The notes: generated by a model from the letters alone, not told the origin. 64,000 nt of DNA from Zantedeschia hybrid cultivar (GCA_030544215.1 JARZZO010000001.1:42377098-42441097), one strand, 5' to 3'; positions 1 to 10,895 are shown, numbered from the stretch's first letter. Translations and numbers: made by a program.

Positions 1-1005
1 GAACCTAAGGTTGTCCTCGTCAGTAAAAATCTTTCTACAGAGGATGAGAAGGCAATGGTACAAGTACTTAAGGACTATAAGGACACTTTCGCCTGGAGTT
101 ATGAAGACATGCCGGGGTTAGACTCATCTTTAGTTGAACATAGGCTGACATTAAAGAAAGGAGCTAGCCCTGTCAAACAGAAATTAAGGCGATTCCACCC
201 ACAAATGGCTTTAAAGATGAAGGAAGAGGTTGAAAAATTACATAAAGCCAAATTTATTAGAGTTGTCCTTTATCCACAATGGGTGGCCAACATAGTCCCG
301 GTTATGAAGAAGGACGGGAAGGTCAGAATTTGCATTGACTTCCGCGATTTGAACCGGGCGTGTCCTAAAGATGATTTTCCATTGCCTCATATTGATGTAC
401 TCATCGATAATACTGCTGGCTATGAAACTCTATCGTTTATGGACGGATTTTCAGGATATAATCAGATTAAGTTGGCAGAAGAGGATCAAGAGAAAACGTC
501 ATTCACTACACCTTGGGGAACATATTGTTATGTTGTCATGCCATTTGGATTAAAGAATGCTGGAGCCACTTATCAGAGGGCTATGATGGCGATATTTCAT
601 GACATGATGCACATAGATCTGGAAGTGTATGTGGATGATTTACTGGTTAAATCTAAAACAAAGGCTGAGCACGCCAAAGTTTTGGCAAGAGTATTAGAGA
701 GGTCGAGAGAATATCAGTTAAAGATGAACCCTAAGAAATGTGTATTCGGGGTATCTTCAGGAAAATTACTTGGATTTATCGTCAGCAAACGGGGAATTGA
801 GATCGATCCCAATAAGGCGAAGGCTATCAGAGAAATGCCACCTCCCAAAAACTTGAAGGAGTTAAGAGGATTAATCGGGAGGTTGCAATTTATTCGCCGT
901 TTTGTCTCCCAGCACTCACAAAGGTGTAAGCCGTTTTACGAGCTTACCAAGCCGGAGTCAAATTTGATTGGGACGATAAGTGTCAGGAGGCATTTGATGG
1001 ATTAA
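1..1005 (+). pseudogene. Element A pol: reverse transcriptase region, frameshifted near 955
   Basis: The reading frame is open from base 1 and the true start is upstream. This is the reverse transcriptase of a Ty3/gypsy polyprotein, which makes cDNA from the element's RNA in virus-like particles. Visible marks are the N-terminal block WVANIVPVMKKDGKVRICIDF, FMDGFSGYNQI, the MPFGLKNAGATYQR motif and the catalytic YVDDLLVKSK. The thumb-region GFIVSKRGIEIDP follows. Element B reads ccgggagtc where A reads ccggagtc near 955. This 1-bp deletion throws the frame off, giving a false C-terminus ending at 1005, while the true frame resumes in the next segment. Apart from this the RT domain is intact. 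Confidence 0.93.
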
Positions 1006-2246
1006 AGAACTATTTAGCAAGCCCTCCTGTTTTGAGACCACCATCTCCATGCAAACCATTGATACTTTATATTTCAGTCCTGGATGATGCAGTGGGGGCG
1101 GTCCTAGCACAAGAAGATGAAGAAGGAAAAGAGAGGGCAGCCTATTATCTCTCTAAACTTCTCAACCCCGCTGAACAAAGATATACGGCGATGGAGAAAA
1201 CATGTGCAGCATTGGTCTGGGTTGTGCAGAAATTAAAGCATTATTTTCTGGCCCATGAAGTCCATCTCATCGCTAGGATGAATCCGATCAAATTCCTTCT
1301 GGAGAAATCTGTTCTTACTGATAGGTTAGCGCGATGGCAAAGCTTTCTATCTCAATTCGATATCACTTATATTCAGCAGAAAGCGATCAAGGGCTATGCT
1401 ATAGCAGAACATCTCGCTCATCATCCCCTTCCTCGATTTGATCCAGTGCGATCAGAGTTTCCGGATGAGGAACTGATGTCCGTAAATCAAATCAGAGATG
1501 ATATGTGGACTCTGCATTTTGACGGAGCTCTGAATTCTCATGGAAAAGGGATCGGTATTGTTCTGTTATCACCTGAAGGTATCACCATTCCACAAGCCTT
1601 TCAGCTTGATTTTCCAGTCACAAACAATATAGCTGAATACGAGGCACTCCTTGCTGGTCTCGAGGCTGCTCATTTCCATGGTGCCACCAAACTCAGGATC
1701 GTGGGTGATAGCCAACTAATTCTTCGTCAAGTGCTGACCAAGTATCGAACTCTCGATCCCAAGCTCAAGCCTTATCAGGAACTTACTTCTGCTTACTCAA
1801 AGCTTTTCACGAAATTGATCTTTGTCCATGTCCATCGGAATCAGAACATCTTAGCTGACGCTCTAGCTTCACTTGCATCTTCTCTTGATTTTCCAATCAG
1901 CAAGCAATCCGAATCAATCATAGTTCATAGGCGTCTTTCACCTGCCGTGAAAGATCCTTCATTCCTTAGAACTAAGGAGAAATTGCTGAAGAAAGTCAGA
2001 GATGGAGATATCATTGAGAAAAGAGAAATCATGTTAATGGAGCTGTTAGAAGAGATGGATGATGAACAGAAGCCATGGTATTATGAAATTGCCAAATATT
2101 GTGAAGATCAATCGTATCCTGAGGAAGCTACAACTGAGGAGAAGAGAGCTATCAGGAGAGTTGCTCAACGATACACCCTAGTTGGAGGAGCATTGTACAA
2201 GAGAGGTTTTGATGGAGTTCTTCTGAGATGTCTAGACGAAGATTAG
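1006..2246 (+). pseudogene. Element A pol: dual RNase H region, ending at a nonsense codon
   Basis: This continues the polyprotein after the frameshift. The first half holds the Ty3-type RNase H (LILYISVLDDAVGAVLAQED, then RYTAMEKTCAALVW). From about 1500 a second, plant/archaeal-type RNase H begins (WTLHFDGALNSHGKGIGIV, then NNIAEYEALLAGLEAA, then VGDSQLILRQV, then HVHRNQNILADALASLA). Two RNase H domains in tandem are typical of Tat elements (established family knowledge). The TAG at 2244-2246 replaces the GAG seen at the same place in element B. The frame continues unchanged into integrase, so this is a single nonsense mutation and not a natural gene boundary. Confidence 0.9.
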
Positions 2247-2258
2247 CTTTGGAAGGTT

Positions 2259-3335
2259 ATGGAAGGAGCTCATAGTGGAGTTTGTGGTGGCCATGTCAAT
2301 GGACAGATGCTAGCAAAGAAGATCCTTAGACAAGGATTTTATTGGCCAACCATGGAAGAAGACTGTGTAGGATATGTCCGTAGGTGTGCTAAGTGTCAAC
2401 TTCACGCCGACAAAATTCATTCTCCTGCATCTTCACTCCATCCTGTTTCTTCCCCATGGCCTTTCTCCATGTGGGCTTTCGACATTATTGGACCTCTTGG
2501 CAACCCAGATTCCGGCATCAAGCAAAAATCTTTCATTCTCACGGCAACGGAATACTTCACCAAGTGGGCAGAAGCTGAAGCGTACGTGGAGATCAAAGCA
2601 TCAACTGTCTGCAAGTTCATCATGAAGAACATCATCACCCGATTTGGAATTCCAAGCACCATCGTCACCGACAACGGACCGCAGTTCGTGTCACAAGAAT
2701 TGAAGGACCTCTGTAACATGTACAAAATTGCATTGCATCATTCGTCTCCTTATTATCCGCAAGGCAATGGCCAAGCAGAGGTAACAAATAAGACTTTGAT
2801 AAAAATTATCAAAAAGACGTGTAAATCTAATAAATTCGCAGATTGGCCAGAAAAATTGGTTGAGGCTTTATGGGCCTACCGAACTTCAATCCGCACACCC
2901 ACTGGGCAAACTCCTTATTCCTTAACATTTGGAATGGAGGCGGTAGTTCCATATGAGATCCTCATACCGTCATTAAGAGTACAATTGAATAAGGAATTTT
3001 CTATTGATGAACATCGTTCAGCACTCCTTGCTCAATTGGAACTTTTAGACGAGAAAAGATGGTCAGCTGCTAATCATGCAAAAGTTTATCAAAATAGACT
3101 AGCACGTTTTTATCAAAAGAAAGTTATTGAACGTAAGTTCAAAGTCGGTGAAATGGTTGTTAAAAGAATTTTTGTAAAACCTGGTGGTCCGCGTTCTAAG
3201 CTCCAACCCAACTGGGAAGGACCTTATGTTGTATCGCACGCTTTTCCTGGTAATGCTTATCGCCTTGTTAATGCAGAAGGAGAAGAGCTAAATCATCCCT
3301 GGAATGGTTTACATCTTAAGAAATACTACCCTTAG
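2259..3335 (+). CDS. Element A pol: integrase
   Basis: This stretch is in frame with the RNase H segment but separated from it by the TAG at 2244-2246. It encodes the integrase that inserts element cDNA into the chromosome. The zinc-binding N-terminal domain has the His/Cys pattern HSGVCGGHVNG...CAKCQLH. The catalytic core shows WAFDIIGPL (first Asp), IVTDNGPQF (second Asp) and YYPQGNGQAE (Glu). The C-terminal part has the WEGPYVVSHAFPGNAYRL block and ends ...LHLKKYYP. No chromodomain is present, which argues against a chromovirus and for Tat/Athila. B carries an equal-length 358-codon copy at 21806-22882. Confidence 0.9.
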   Translation: MEGAHSGVCGGHVNGQMLAKKILRQGFYWPTMEEDCVGYVRRCAKCQLHADKIHSPASSLHPVSSPWPFSMWAFDIIGPLGNPDSGIKQKSFILTATEYFTKWAEAEAYVEIKASTVCKFIMKNIITRFGIPSTIVTDNGPQFVSQELKDLCNMYKIALHHSSPYYPQGNGQAEVTNKTLIKIIKKTCKSNKFADWPEKLVEALWAYRTSIRTPTGQTPYSLTFGMEAVVPYEILIPSLRVQLNKEFSIDEHRSALLAQLELLDEKRWSAANHAKVYQNRLARFYQKKVIERKFKVGEMVVKRIFVKPGGPRSKLQPNWEGPYVVSHAFPGNAYRLVNAEGEELNHPWNGLHLKKYYP

Positions 3336-3635
3336 GTTAAAGAGTCGATCAGTATGGTACAAAGACCAGTGGAATCAGAAAATTTATAAACTCAAATTTC
3401 CTTATCAGTCTGGATAACTTAATTTCAAGCCCATTACTGCACACACTAACACGTTTGATTCGTGAATAACAAGAGATGACAAGGCCTAAAGAATATCGGA
3501 AGCTTGTCCAAAAGTGTAAAGTACAAATCATTCGTTTTAAAAACAAAATTCTGTTTTATACTCGGCCCATGATGTCGGAACGAGACTTAGAATAGACTAC
3601 CGAGAATATCCGCCATCTTAGTAGGAGGCCGTCAT

Positions 3636-3650
3636 AAAAAAAGGGGGAGA
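3636..3650 (+). promoter_or_regulatory. Candidate internal polypurine tract
   Basis: Seven A, five G and AGA form 15 uninterrupted purines just after integrase, preceded by GTCAT. This looks like a retroelement plus-strand primer, but it lies 7.2 kb from the 3' LTR. Element B has a weaker form at 21496-21515. A role as a second (central) plus-strand primer is inference. Confidence 0.5.
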
Positions 3651-4084
3651 TCCGTCCCGAAGAGAAGAAAAAAGAAAAGAGAAAGCAAAAGGCAAAAAGC
3701 CAAATGTCAAATAAAAAAGGCCATTACATTACAAACGTTACATCAAGGCCATGAAATGAAATAAAAGGGAATGCAAGGTCGATAAATACCCCGGAAAGAA
3801 AATGACCGAACCCCAACGGATATTAGGGTAGAAAAGGGACATCTTTTTAAGTCTCCGGAACCTTCTCGTGGGTTTTCTAAACTTATTCATCTTTTCTTTC
3901 TAAAGAGATGTACTTCAAACTTAAGGAATGACTTACATTGACTAAGGGTCAAATCATTAAATGGGATCACGAATGGAAACACAGATTCAAACACGATGGG
4001 TTTTAAGTTAAGTTGTTAAAGAACAATTTGGGAATTAAGTGAATAAATGAATATGATCTTTTGATCTAAGTACCATGCTGATCT

Positions 4085-4285
4085 TTTAGTCAAAAATTCA
4101 AAAAAAATACGTATATCAAAAATTCAAAAAAAATATACATATATCAAAATTAAAAAAAAAAAACATATGTCAAAAGTAAAAAAAAAATACATATGTCAAA
4201 AACCCAAAAAAATACATATGTCAAAATTCAAAAAAAGCATATATTTCAAAACCCCAAACAAAAATGAATATTTCAAAACAACAAA
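4085..4285. repeat. A-rich minisatellite, unit about 26-29 bp (element A)
   Basis: Seven or so imperfect units of the form CAAAAATTCAAAAAAAATAC + ATATGT run in tandem. The same array, inverted and expanded, is at 20745-21060 in B. It therefore predates the split of the two elements and is not a slippage product of one copy. Confidence 0.75.
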
Positions 4286-4637
4286 AATATTTCAGTTAGC
4301 ATCTGCCTGTTGCATTTGATGTGTTTCATTCCTTTTATTTTCAAGTGAGCATCTGTTTGTTTGTATGTTGCACTTTGCTTAAGTTTGATTATTCTCATTA
4401 CCTTTGTTAATAAAGGCTATGCCCCTTGACCATTTATTGAAGAAAAAGATTGATTGACCATTTATTTGGTCGGGCAAGGGGCTAAGCCTAAATAGATACT
4501 TAACCTGTTTGTTAAATGTGTACAGGATGCAAGACAAGCACAGGAACACAAGATCGGAGCCCAAAAGTTTCATGTATATTAACAAAAGATTGTTTGTACA
4601 TGATACATAAAAGAAGAAAAAGAAGATACATGAGCCC

Positions 4638-7508
4638 TCAAGGCTGGCTCTCCCCTCCGCCCTCGTCGAGCTGACTCTGGGCCTCGTCAGGCGCATCCGG
4701 TGCTGGCCCTCGACTAGGAGGTGGAGGTGGCCCCATCGCACTCGGCCCTGCCTGGCCAGTAGACACGGCAGCACTGGCGGTGAAGGCACTCGTCAAACCG
4801 CGCTCCTGTGCACGCTGTCGGGCACGCCTGTACCTCTCCTCCACACTCCGGCGCTCGTGCTCAGCAATCCCCAGCTGGACCCGAAGAGCGGATATCTCAG
4901 CATCCATCTTCTGCCGCTCCTGCCTCTCCCGCTCTCGCTCCTCGTTGATGATCTCCAGGCGAATCTGGAGGCGCGCAAAATCTCCAGTCGAGAGATGAGC
5001 CACCTGCTCCTCTAGAGCCCGGATCCGCTCTGCATCAGCCTCGGCATGAGTCGCTGTAGTACAGGCATCTGCTTCAGCCCTCTGAAGGGCTTCCTGAAGC
5101 TCAGCGACCTGAAAGGAAGTCATTGTTAGTTCAAGACAATCAAGTAATTAAAATCAATTTCAGAAGTCTAAAGTTGAAGAATTTACCCGAGCGGCCCGGT
5201 CTTCCTCTTCAAGAGAAGCCCGGTGGATGGCAGAGGCGAGCTGACTCTGGAGGTCAGCCAGGGCGGCATCGTGTGCAGCGGATGAAGAGGAAGACGAAGC
5301 TCCGAAGGTAGGGGGAGCCACTTGGGTGTAGACGGCTCGCTGCACCAAAGACAACTGTCAGTGATTAATCGCCAAAACAATTAATTAAAACATGCATTCA
5401 TAAGCATTCATACATACCAGGTCATATAATTCCTTCTGAACTTGTTCTAGCTGGGCCTCCGCATCATGTAGGCGGGCCCAGAGGTCGACGATGACCGCAT
5501 CACGCGCATCCTGCATGTCATACATACATTCATTCACAAATATAAATCAAGATAATAATAAAATTAAAGATGCATGAATGCATACTTACATCGAGTGGTC
5601 GAAGGAGCCGAAGCTGATCGGCGTAGTGGGCCCGGTATTGCTGGAGGTAGCCCTCGCTACTCACCGCACGGGACTCCACTCGTATGCCCCGACGGTGCCA
5701 ATCCTCGTACTGCTCCGGGAATTTGGCACGCCAGTCGGTGAGGGCTTGCTTCCCTCTCATGCTCCTCCCCACACCCTCCGGGACTTCCTCGTCTATCCAC
5801 TCCTGGTGGAGGCCCAGCGTCCTCATCACGAGCCGGAGGCGGAGGGGATCGATCTCGTTGAGGCAATGTACCCACATCTGCCTCCCGAACCTCCTCCTGC
5901 CAGCCGTCACCCACGGCTGACCCTCCTCGTTCATGCCCAGGTACGGGCGCCAGATCACCTGCATATAGGTTAGATGCATTCATAAATAAAATTGTACTTA
6001 ATGAATAAAAAGATTGCATTTAATGAAATTAAACAAGTTAAAACTTACCAGGAGCTCTGGATAATCCAAGAACTGACGGCGGAGGGCCGTCAGCTGGTGA
6101 TGCTGTGGAGCCGTGTCCACAATCGGCTGCCAACGGCAGGCAAATGGGACAGCATCCGGACGAGCAATCCGCGCTTTGCCGAGCGGGAAGTAATAGTAGC
6201 TCCACACCTGCATTCATGAACATATAGGTTAGAAAAAGCATCATATCATATTGCACTGCATATAAACATATAGTTAAACAAGTTAATACCTGAAGAAACG
6301 GCGAGAAGCCGCTGATAGTGGTCTTACGGTCCGGCGTGACCGCGGATAGATCGGCGAAGAGGTGAGCCAGAAGGGCCGCACCCCAGGCATACTCTCCTAA
6401 GCTATCTAAATCATCTAATAAATAAAGAAATCTACAGTGGATGTGGTCGCCCTTCGTACCGAAGAGCAACCGACCGAAAAAGAAAACTAAGAAGACCCTA
6501 AGCTGTCTATCTATCTCCTCTACCTGACTAGGGTCACTACAGTAGGCTAGAGAAGATGACTCTGCTAGTCTATCCCTAGACTCCTCCCGGGTCTCGTCAG
6601 ACCGACGCCGGGGCTCATCTAGTCCTAATGCAGCCTCTACTTCTACCCTAGGGACCATCCTAGACTCTCTGCCTAGGCTAGATACCTCTATCCCTAGGAG
6701 AGCCTCTGCTAATCCCTGATAGTTGGGGTAAGTAACCCCACTCACTGGACGGCCCTCTACCCTGAGGCCAGTGATCCTGGCCACATCCTCTAGGGTGGGG
6801 ACCATATGCCCCCACGGCATTAGGAAAGCACGGCTTTCCGCATGCCACCTCTCCCGCAGCACCTGCAGGAGGACCAAATCGAGCCAGAATGGCTCGATGT
6901 CCAATACTTCGCCGAATCCCATCCGACGCAGGCGCACCTTCTGGAAATCCGGGAGCCCTCTATATGCCCCTATCACTAGGTCCCAGCTGATTCTAGCCCT
7001 CATCACTCCCTGCAAATAATAAAAAAAAAAACATAAAAAAAGGTCAGTATTAAAAAAAAAAAAAACAGGAAAAATCAGTTCTGTTTTGAAAGGCGTCAGC
7101 CCATATGGACGTCTTTTAAAACACGTCAACATGCCTTGACGCAATTCAAAATGTTTATTCCTAATTAAAAAATCCGGAATTTATCTTAAAAGACGTTAGC
7201 CCATGATGACGCCTTTTGAATGGCGTCACCTGGTCTGGACGCCTTTCAAGTCCAGAGCCCGGGTTCTTCAAAGAACCCCGTTCTCCCTCCTTTTCTTCAC
7301 CCATTCAAACCCACAGGGAGCTTACCGTGTGGAGGTCGCCCTCCTCTTCTTCTTCCACCGCCATGGGTGCCGGTGGAGGGAGTTCTTCCTCCAAGAAGGC
7401 CGCCGCCTCGGCTAGCAACGCCGGAATCTCCTCGGGGGCTTCTTCTTCTTGCCTTCGCCGCCTCTTGGCTAGGGTCTTAGTCTTCCTTGAGCCCTCACCG
7501 TGTTCCAT
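4638..7508 (-). CDS. Antisense gene 1 of element A: plant mobile domain (MAIN/MAIL1-like) protein, 7 exons
   Basis: I infer seven exons on the minus strand: 7508-7326, 7009-6290, 6207-6049, 5958-5590, 5510-5418, 5339-5187 and 5108-4638. Every junction has GT/AG and every intron is phase 0; the spliced frame is open for 715 codons. Exon 1 is acidic and Glu/Ala-rich. Exon 2 carries the plant mobile domain core (WGHMVPTLEDVARITGL, RVEGRPVSGV). Exon 4 continues the domain; exons 5-7 form a Glu/Arg/Gln-rich coiled coil with a Pro/Gly-rich tail. Host PMD proteins such as MAIN and MAIL1 act in the nucleus in gene and transposon silencing (known); the role here is unknown. The gene is convergent with pol, so its transcripts would be antisense to the element RNA. 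B holds a homologous dead copy with five of seven exons the same length. Confidence is high for the domain and good for the splice model. Confidence 0.85.
7081..7250. repeat. GCGTC palindromes in intron 1 of antisense gene 1 (A)
   Basis: One single palindrome (7083-7118) and one doublet (7189-7250) are present. Each has AAAnGCGTC or AAAnACGT on the left and GACGnnTTT on the right, with 8-12 variable bases between. In the doublet the right half of the first palindrome runs straight into the left half of the second. Intron 1 of the B copy has two such doublets (17768-17835 and 17872-17936). Confidence 0.8.
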
Positions 7509-8162
7509 AGCTCGAGAAGGGAGAGTTTTGAGGAAAAAGGGAAGGAGATCGCCAGAGATCGTCGCCGGAGAGAGGAGAGAAAGAGGGATTTTTGTAAAAA
7601 GTGAGGAAGAAAGGGGCCTTCGCGGGTCTGTTAACAGAAAGGTTGAAAGGCGTCGACTCAGGAAGACGCGTTTTAGAGCGCAAAAGTTGAGGCGGCAAGG
7701 ACATGTGTTTGAATTTGAATGAAAGACGTCCACATAGGTGGACGCGTTTCAAGATTTTTGTCAGGGCCGTACAGAGGAAAATGATTAAAGGCGTCTTAGT
7801 GTGTTGACGCGTTTCAGAGAATTAATCATGGAATTAATGACAGAATCCTAGAAAAAGTAAGAGAGAGAGTTGAAAAGCGTCAACTTATGCAGACGCGTTT
7901 TAAGGTTTAAATCGGATTTTTGAGGATTAAATTGAATTTCTGGAAAAGAATTATTGTTGAAAAGCGTCTCTCTGAGTGGACGCGTTTTACATTTAACAGA
8001 ACCCGAACTGTTGAATTTTCAGGAAAAATCAAGTTTTTACTAAAAGAAAAATCATGTGCACATCACAGAAAGTTGAAGAAAGGTTTTGAGGTATGAAAAA
8101 ACTTCTTTATTCAATAAAATTCTTTATTACATCACATAAAAAAAAAAAGAGAAAGAGGACAT
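7509..8162. promoter_or_regulatory. Upstream region of antisense gene 1 with five GCGTC palindromes
   Basis: The leader next to the start codon (7515-7640) is purine-rich (GAGAGGAGAGAAAG on the plus strand). Beyond it are palindromes at about 7646-7676, 7722-7752, 7786-7816, 7871-7904 and 7956-7991, spaced about 65-85 bp. I see no convincing TATA box. The segment also contains the 3' end region of antisense gene 2, which would read away from here. No other gene is visible. Confidence 0.65.
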
Positions 8163-9537
8163 TTAAGGAAGAATTTCATGAAGACTTTTAAGGTAAGGAG
8201 CTTTCAATCCTCTATCTCTATCTTTAGAGGATTTTACACGGTAACTGAAGCCAAGATTCCATAGAGTGGTGATGATTTGTACGGCTTCATAATCTTCATC
8301 GGATTCCAAGTCGCGCTTCTTGATTGGGAGTGTGGGAGAGAACTCAGGGAATTCACGACGGCCCAAGCTAAGTTGAGTAAGGCACCGGTGTGGATTGTAT
8401 AACACGAACTCGGTGGCCCCAATCAACTTAAGGTCTGCTCCTGCTGCACGACGCACCCAAACAGGTTTTCCAACCAGAGCGAGTGGAGATGAGTCGAATA
8501 TGTCGGACGTCATGAGTTTTAAATACTCTCTCCAGTCGGCTCGGGTCTTGAGTTTTGGAACCTTGTTAACCATATGCTCATTGAACTTTACAATGTTAGC
8601 AATGCAATGAATTGGGCTATTTAAGTAGATTTGAGATGGATTCAAAGGCCTTTTCTTGCTGTACTCAAACTTGAAGTGAAGTTCAACCCACAAGGCAAAG
8701 AGTAGCATGCATCCATAAGGAGGACGGCCCACAGACGCTGCAGAAAGCCCACTATAAAGATATGCTAAGAGTGCAGTGCTAATGGATTTACCTTCGAAGA
8801 TTGCGCATATGGCACTAACTTGGTCATCTTCTAAGATGTTATCCTGTGCAGAAAAGAACAAGGCACCGACAAGGCATGTAACTAAAGCTTTTGTTACATC
8901 CTCCGCTTCATCCTCCCTTAGATCATCAATTTCGTACAGCGTCCACTCGGCTAGCTTGGCAAGATTGATCCCCTTCTTGGTAAGGCATCCTTTAGCTTCT
9001 GAAGGATCTTTCATAATTGATGTCAACAATTGTTGACCGGTGATTCTCTCTTTCGTCAAAGCTATCTTATCTTTGTTCTCTTTGGTCTTTGGGAGACCTA
9101 AAAGAAGCTCCGCCTCCTCCAAGAGGATTGTGCACTCGAAGTCTTGGAAGAAGAACGTATGAGTTTGGGGATGCCACCACTCGATCAAGGCACCCATAGC
9201 CGCGCAATCTACGTTCGAGCTCTTGTAATGTTTGGCAAGCACTACGAGACCTTGAAGATTCCACTTGGATATAAACACTTGCATGGAAAGCTTGATACTT
9301 TTTGCAAGTTTACGAATCCAAGGTAAGGAGGTAAACTTCCTTGGGCCAGGAAACATGGGATAGTTTTGAAAACCAAAAGAAAAGACGAAGAATATGAAGA
9401 ACATGAAGAACATGAACAAGAATTGAAAGGAAGTTGATTGAACTTACTTGGAGATTGAGATTCCTTCCATTGAGGTGATTCTCCACATCAGAAAACTTCT
9501 CCAAAGACATCTTCATCTTCTTGCTTGAAGAGTTCAT
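8163..9537 (-). CDS. Antisense gene 2 of element A: PMD-like/DUF7745-like protein, 2 exons
   Basis: Exon 1 (9537-9448, 30 codons) starts MNSSSKKMKMSLEKF and ends at a GTAAGT donor. Exon 2 begins at about 9365 and runs to the stop at 8163, about 400 codons. A block with W..P.THTF.F..FE.TILLEEAELLLGLPK resembles the plant-mobile-domain/DUF7745 proteins found in Tat-like elements (family call held lightly). The B copy has the same two exons (15231-15320 and 15414-16631), with intron acceptor TAG. At the matching place A reads CAA, so the acceptor AG seems mutated to AA and splicing may be impaired or shifted. Function is unknown. Like gene 1, it runs against the element's pol strand. Confidence 0.7.
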
Positions 9538-9672
9538 CCTCCCTTTTTCGGAGTTCCTCCTTCTTGAAGCTTGGAAATCTTGGAAACCTTGGAACTTTGA
9601 AGAAACTTTGAAGAAAACTCAACTTTGGATCTTTGGATTGTGGTAGGATTGCTTGGGAACAACCTAAGGGTG

Positions 9673-9680
9673 TTTATATA
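9673..9680 (-). promoter_or_regulatory. TATA box of antisense gene 2 (A)
   Basis: TATATAAA on the minus strand lies about 136 bp before the start codon at 9537. In B the TATATAAG at 15098-15105 lies about 130 bp before the start at 15231. The conserved spacing supports a dedicated promoter for this gene. Confidence 0.65.
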
Positions 9681-10820
9681 GAAGGAATTGCGATCCTAGG
9701 AAGACTTTTTCGGATTGGAAAAGAGATGTGCATTGGTAGAGTTGGAATTCGAATAGAGAACAAGCAGAAACCTGTTTCTGTGAGTAAAAGGCGTCGAGGA
9801 GCACTGACGCGTTTGAACGTTGAATGGCGTCTTCACGACACGACGCGTTTTAGACTTTCTGTTATTTATTCGAAATTCTGTGGGTTTTGGATGTTTAAAT
9901 TGAATATTTGTTTGGAGCTAATGATTTTGATTGCAGAAAATTCAAAGAAAACTTGAGTAAACCTGGAAATGTCAAGAAGATCCCACTGTGGGAGTCAAAA
10001 AGTCTCAACCGTGGCTAAAAAGACGGTTATTTCTACCCTTGTATTATTCCATGTAATTATTTTTGCATTTGCATTACTATATGTTAAATATCTATTAGAG
10101 CATATCAAGGACCTTGTGTTTTTGATGAAACTGGAATTTGAGTTCCCCTACAACAAAAACAGTGATAATTCCAGAGAATTCTTAATCGCACAGATAGGCC
10201 GTTGGATTGTTAATTAGTGAGGACGATGGTTCTACTTTTGTGAAACGGTGCGTGGATAAACGAGCTTCGGCTTAGCACTGGATTACAAGAATTGGTATCT
10301 TGACTCATTAATGACAGTTTAACAATATTATCCTTGATTAATTTATATTTTATTTGACTTTATATTTTTCTTTTAGCCCAGCATGCATCATGTAGGACTT
10401 TGAAATCATTGTGATAAGGATTAATTATTGATTAAGTTTCAGACCATTAAATCAAACAATTTCAAATATGATATGAAATATTCCATTCTGAATTGAGTAT
10501 CTTGATTATCTTTGAGGTTCGCTTGAAGATATCATTGGAATTCTATCCTTTCTTGAATTCTTTATCCAATATTCTTGTTTTCTTTTAAGATCCATCATGG
10601 CTGTAGCACGTCCACATTGGCTGGCAAACGCTCCCCATGATGAAACCTACAGTGTCTATGACCTGGGGTACTTCCCACTTCGAGGAGGTTGATCGACCTT
10701 ATTTTATTTCCTTGTCTACCTCATCCAGACAGGATTGATTCCATTGATTTCTTTGAACTATCTTCATTGATGATTTTGAGAAAAATTCCAATCATGTGAT
10801 GTTAAGAGCGTGTCTCATCA

Positions 10821-10888
10821 CACCTTGGCATCACCTTTTCAGTACATTCCATTCCATTTCACTCCCTTGCAAAGACGATGCCAAGGTG
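10821..10888. repeat. Perfect 12-bp inverted repeat just upstream of the 3' LTR (A)
   Basis: CACCTTGGCATC at 10821-10832 is matched by GATGCCAAGGTG at 10877-10888, with a 44-bp loop; it ends 7 bp before the LTR. Element B has the same pair at 13884-13895 and 13940-13951. Copy C keeps a degraded form at about 45215-45285. Confidence 0.85.
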
Positions 10889-10895
10889 AGGCAGC

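Larger units (their letters stand above)
3336..4637. other. Noncoding segment between integrase and antisense gene 1 in A
   Basis: I see no gene here. The stretch aligns, inverted, with 20389-21805 of element B (shared blocks include the CCGGAAAG...GGTCGATAAATACCCCGG region and the GTCATAA polypurine region). It holds an internal polypurine run at 3636-3650 and an A-rich minisatellite at 4085-4285. In B the same blocks lie in the same order, so this layout is ancestral to both elements. Confidence 0.8.
9538..10895. other. Upstream region of antisense gene 2 and 3' noncoding region of element A
   Basis: No gene is seen here. The segment contains the gene 2 promoter, two GCGTC palindromes (9787-9818 and 9823-9856), about 900 bp that align inverted with 13877-14830 of B, and a 12-bp inverted repeat next to the LTR. 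A conventional polypurine tract before the LTR at 10896 is absent; the preceding bases are AAGGTGAGGCAGC. Confidence 0.75.

Noticed and set aside
2246..2259. Natural stop between RNase H and integrase with a new start codon
   Set aside because: Element B has a sense GAG codon at the same place and the frame is continuous, so this is a nonsense mutation.
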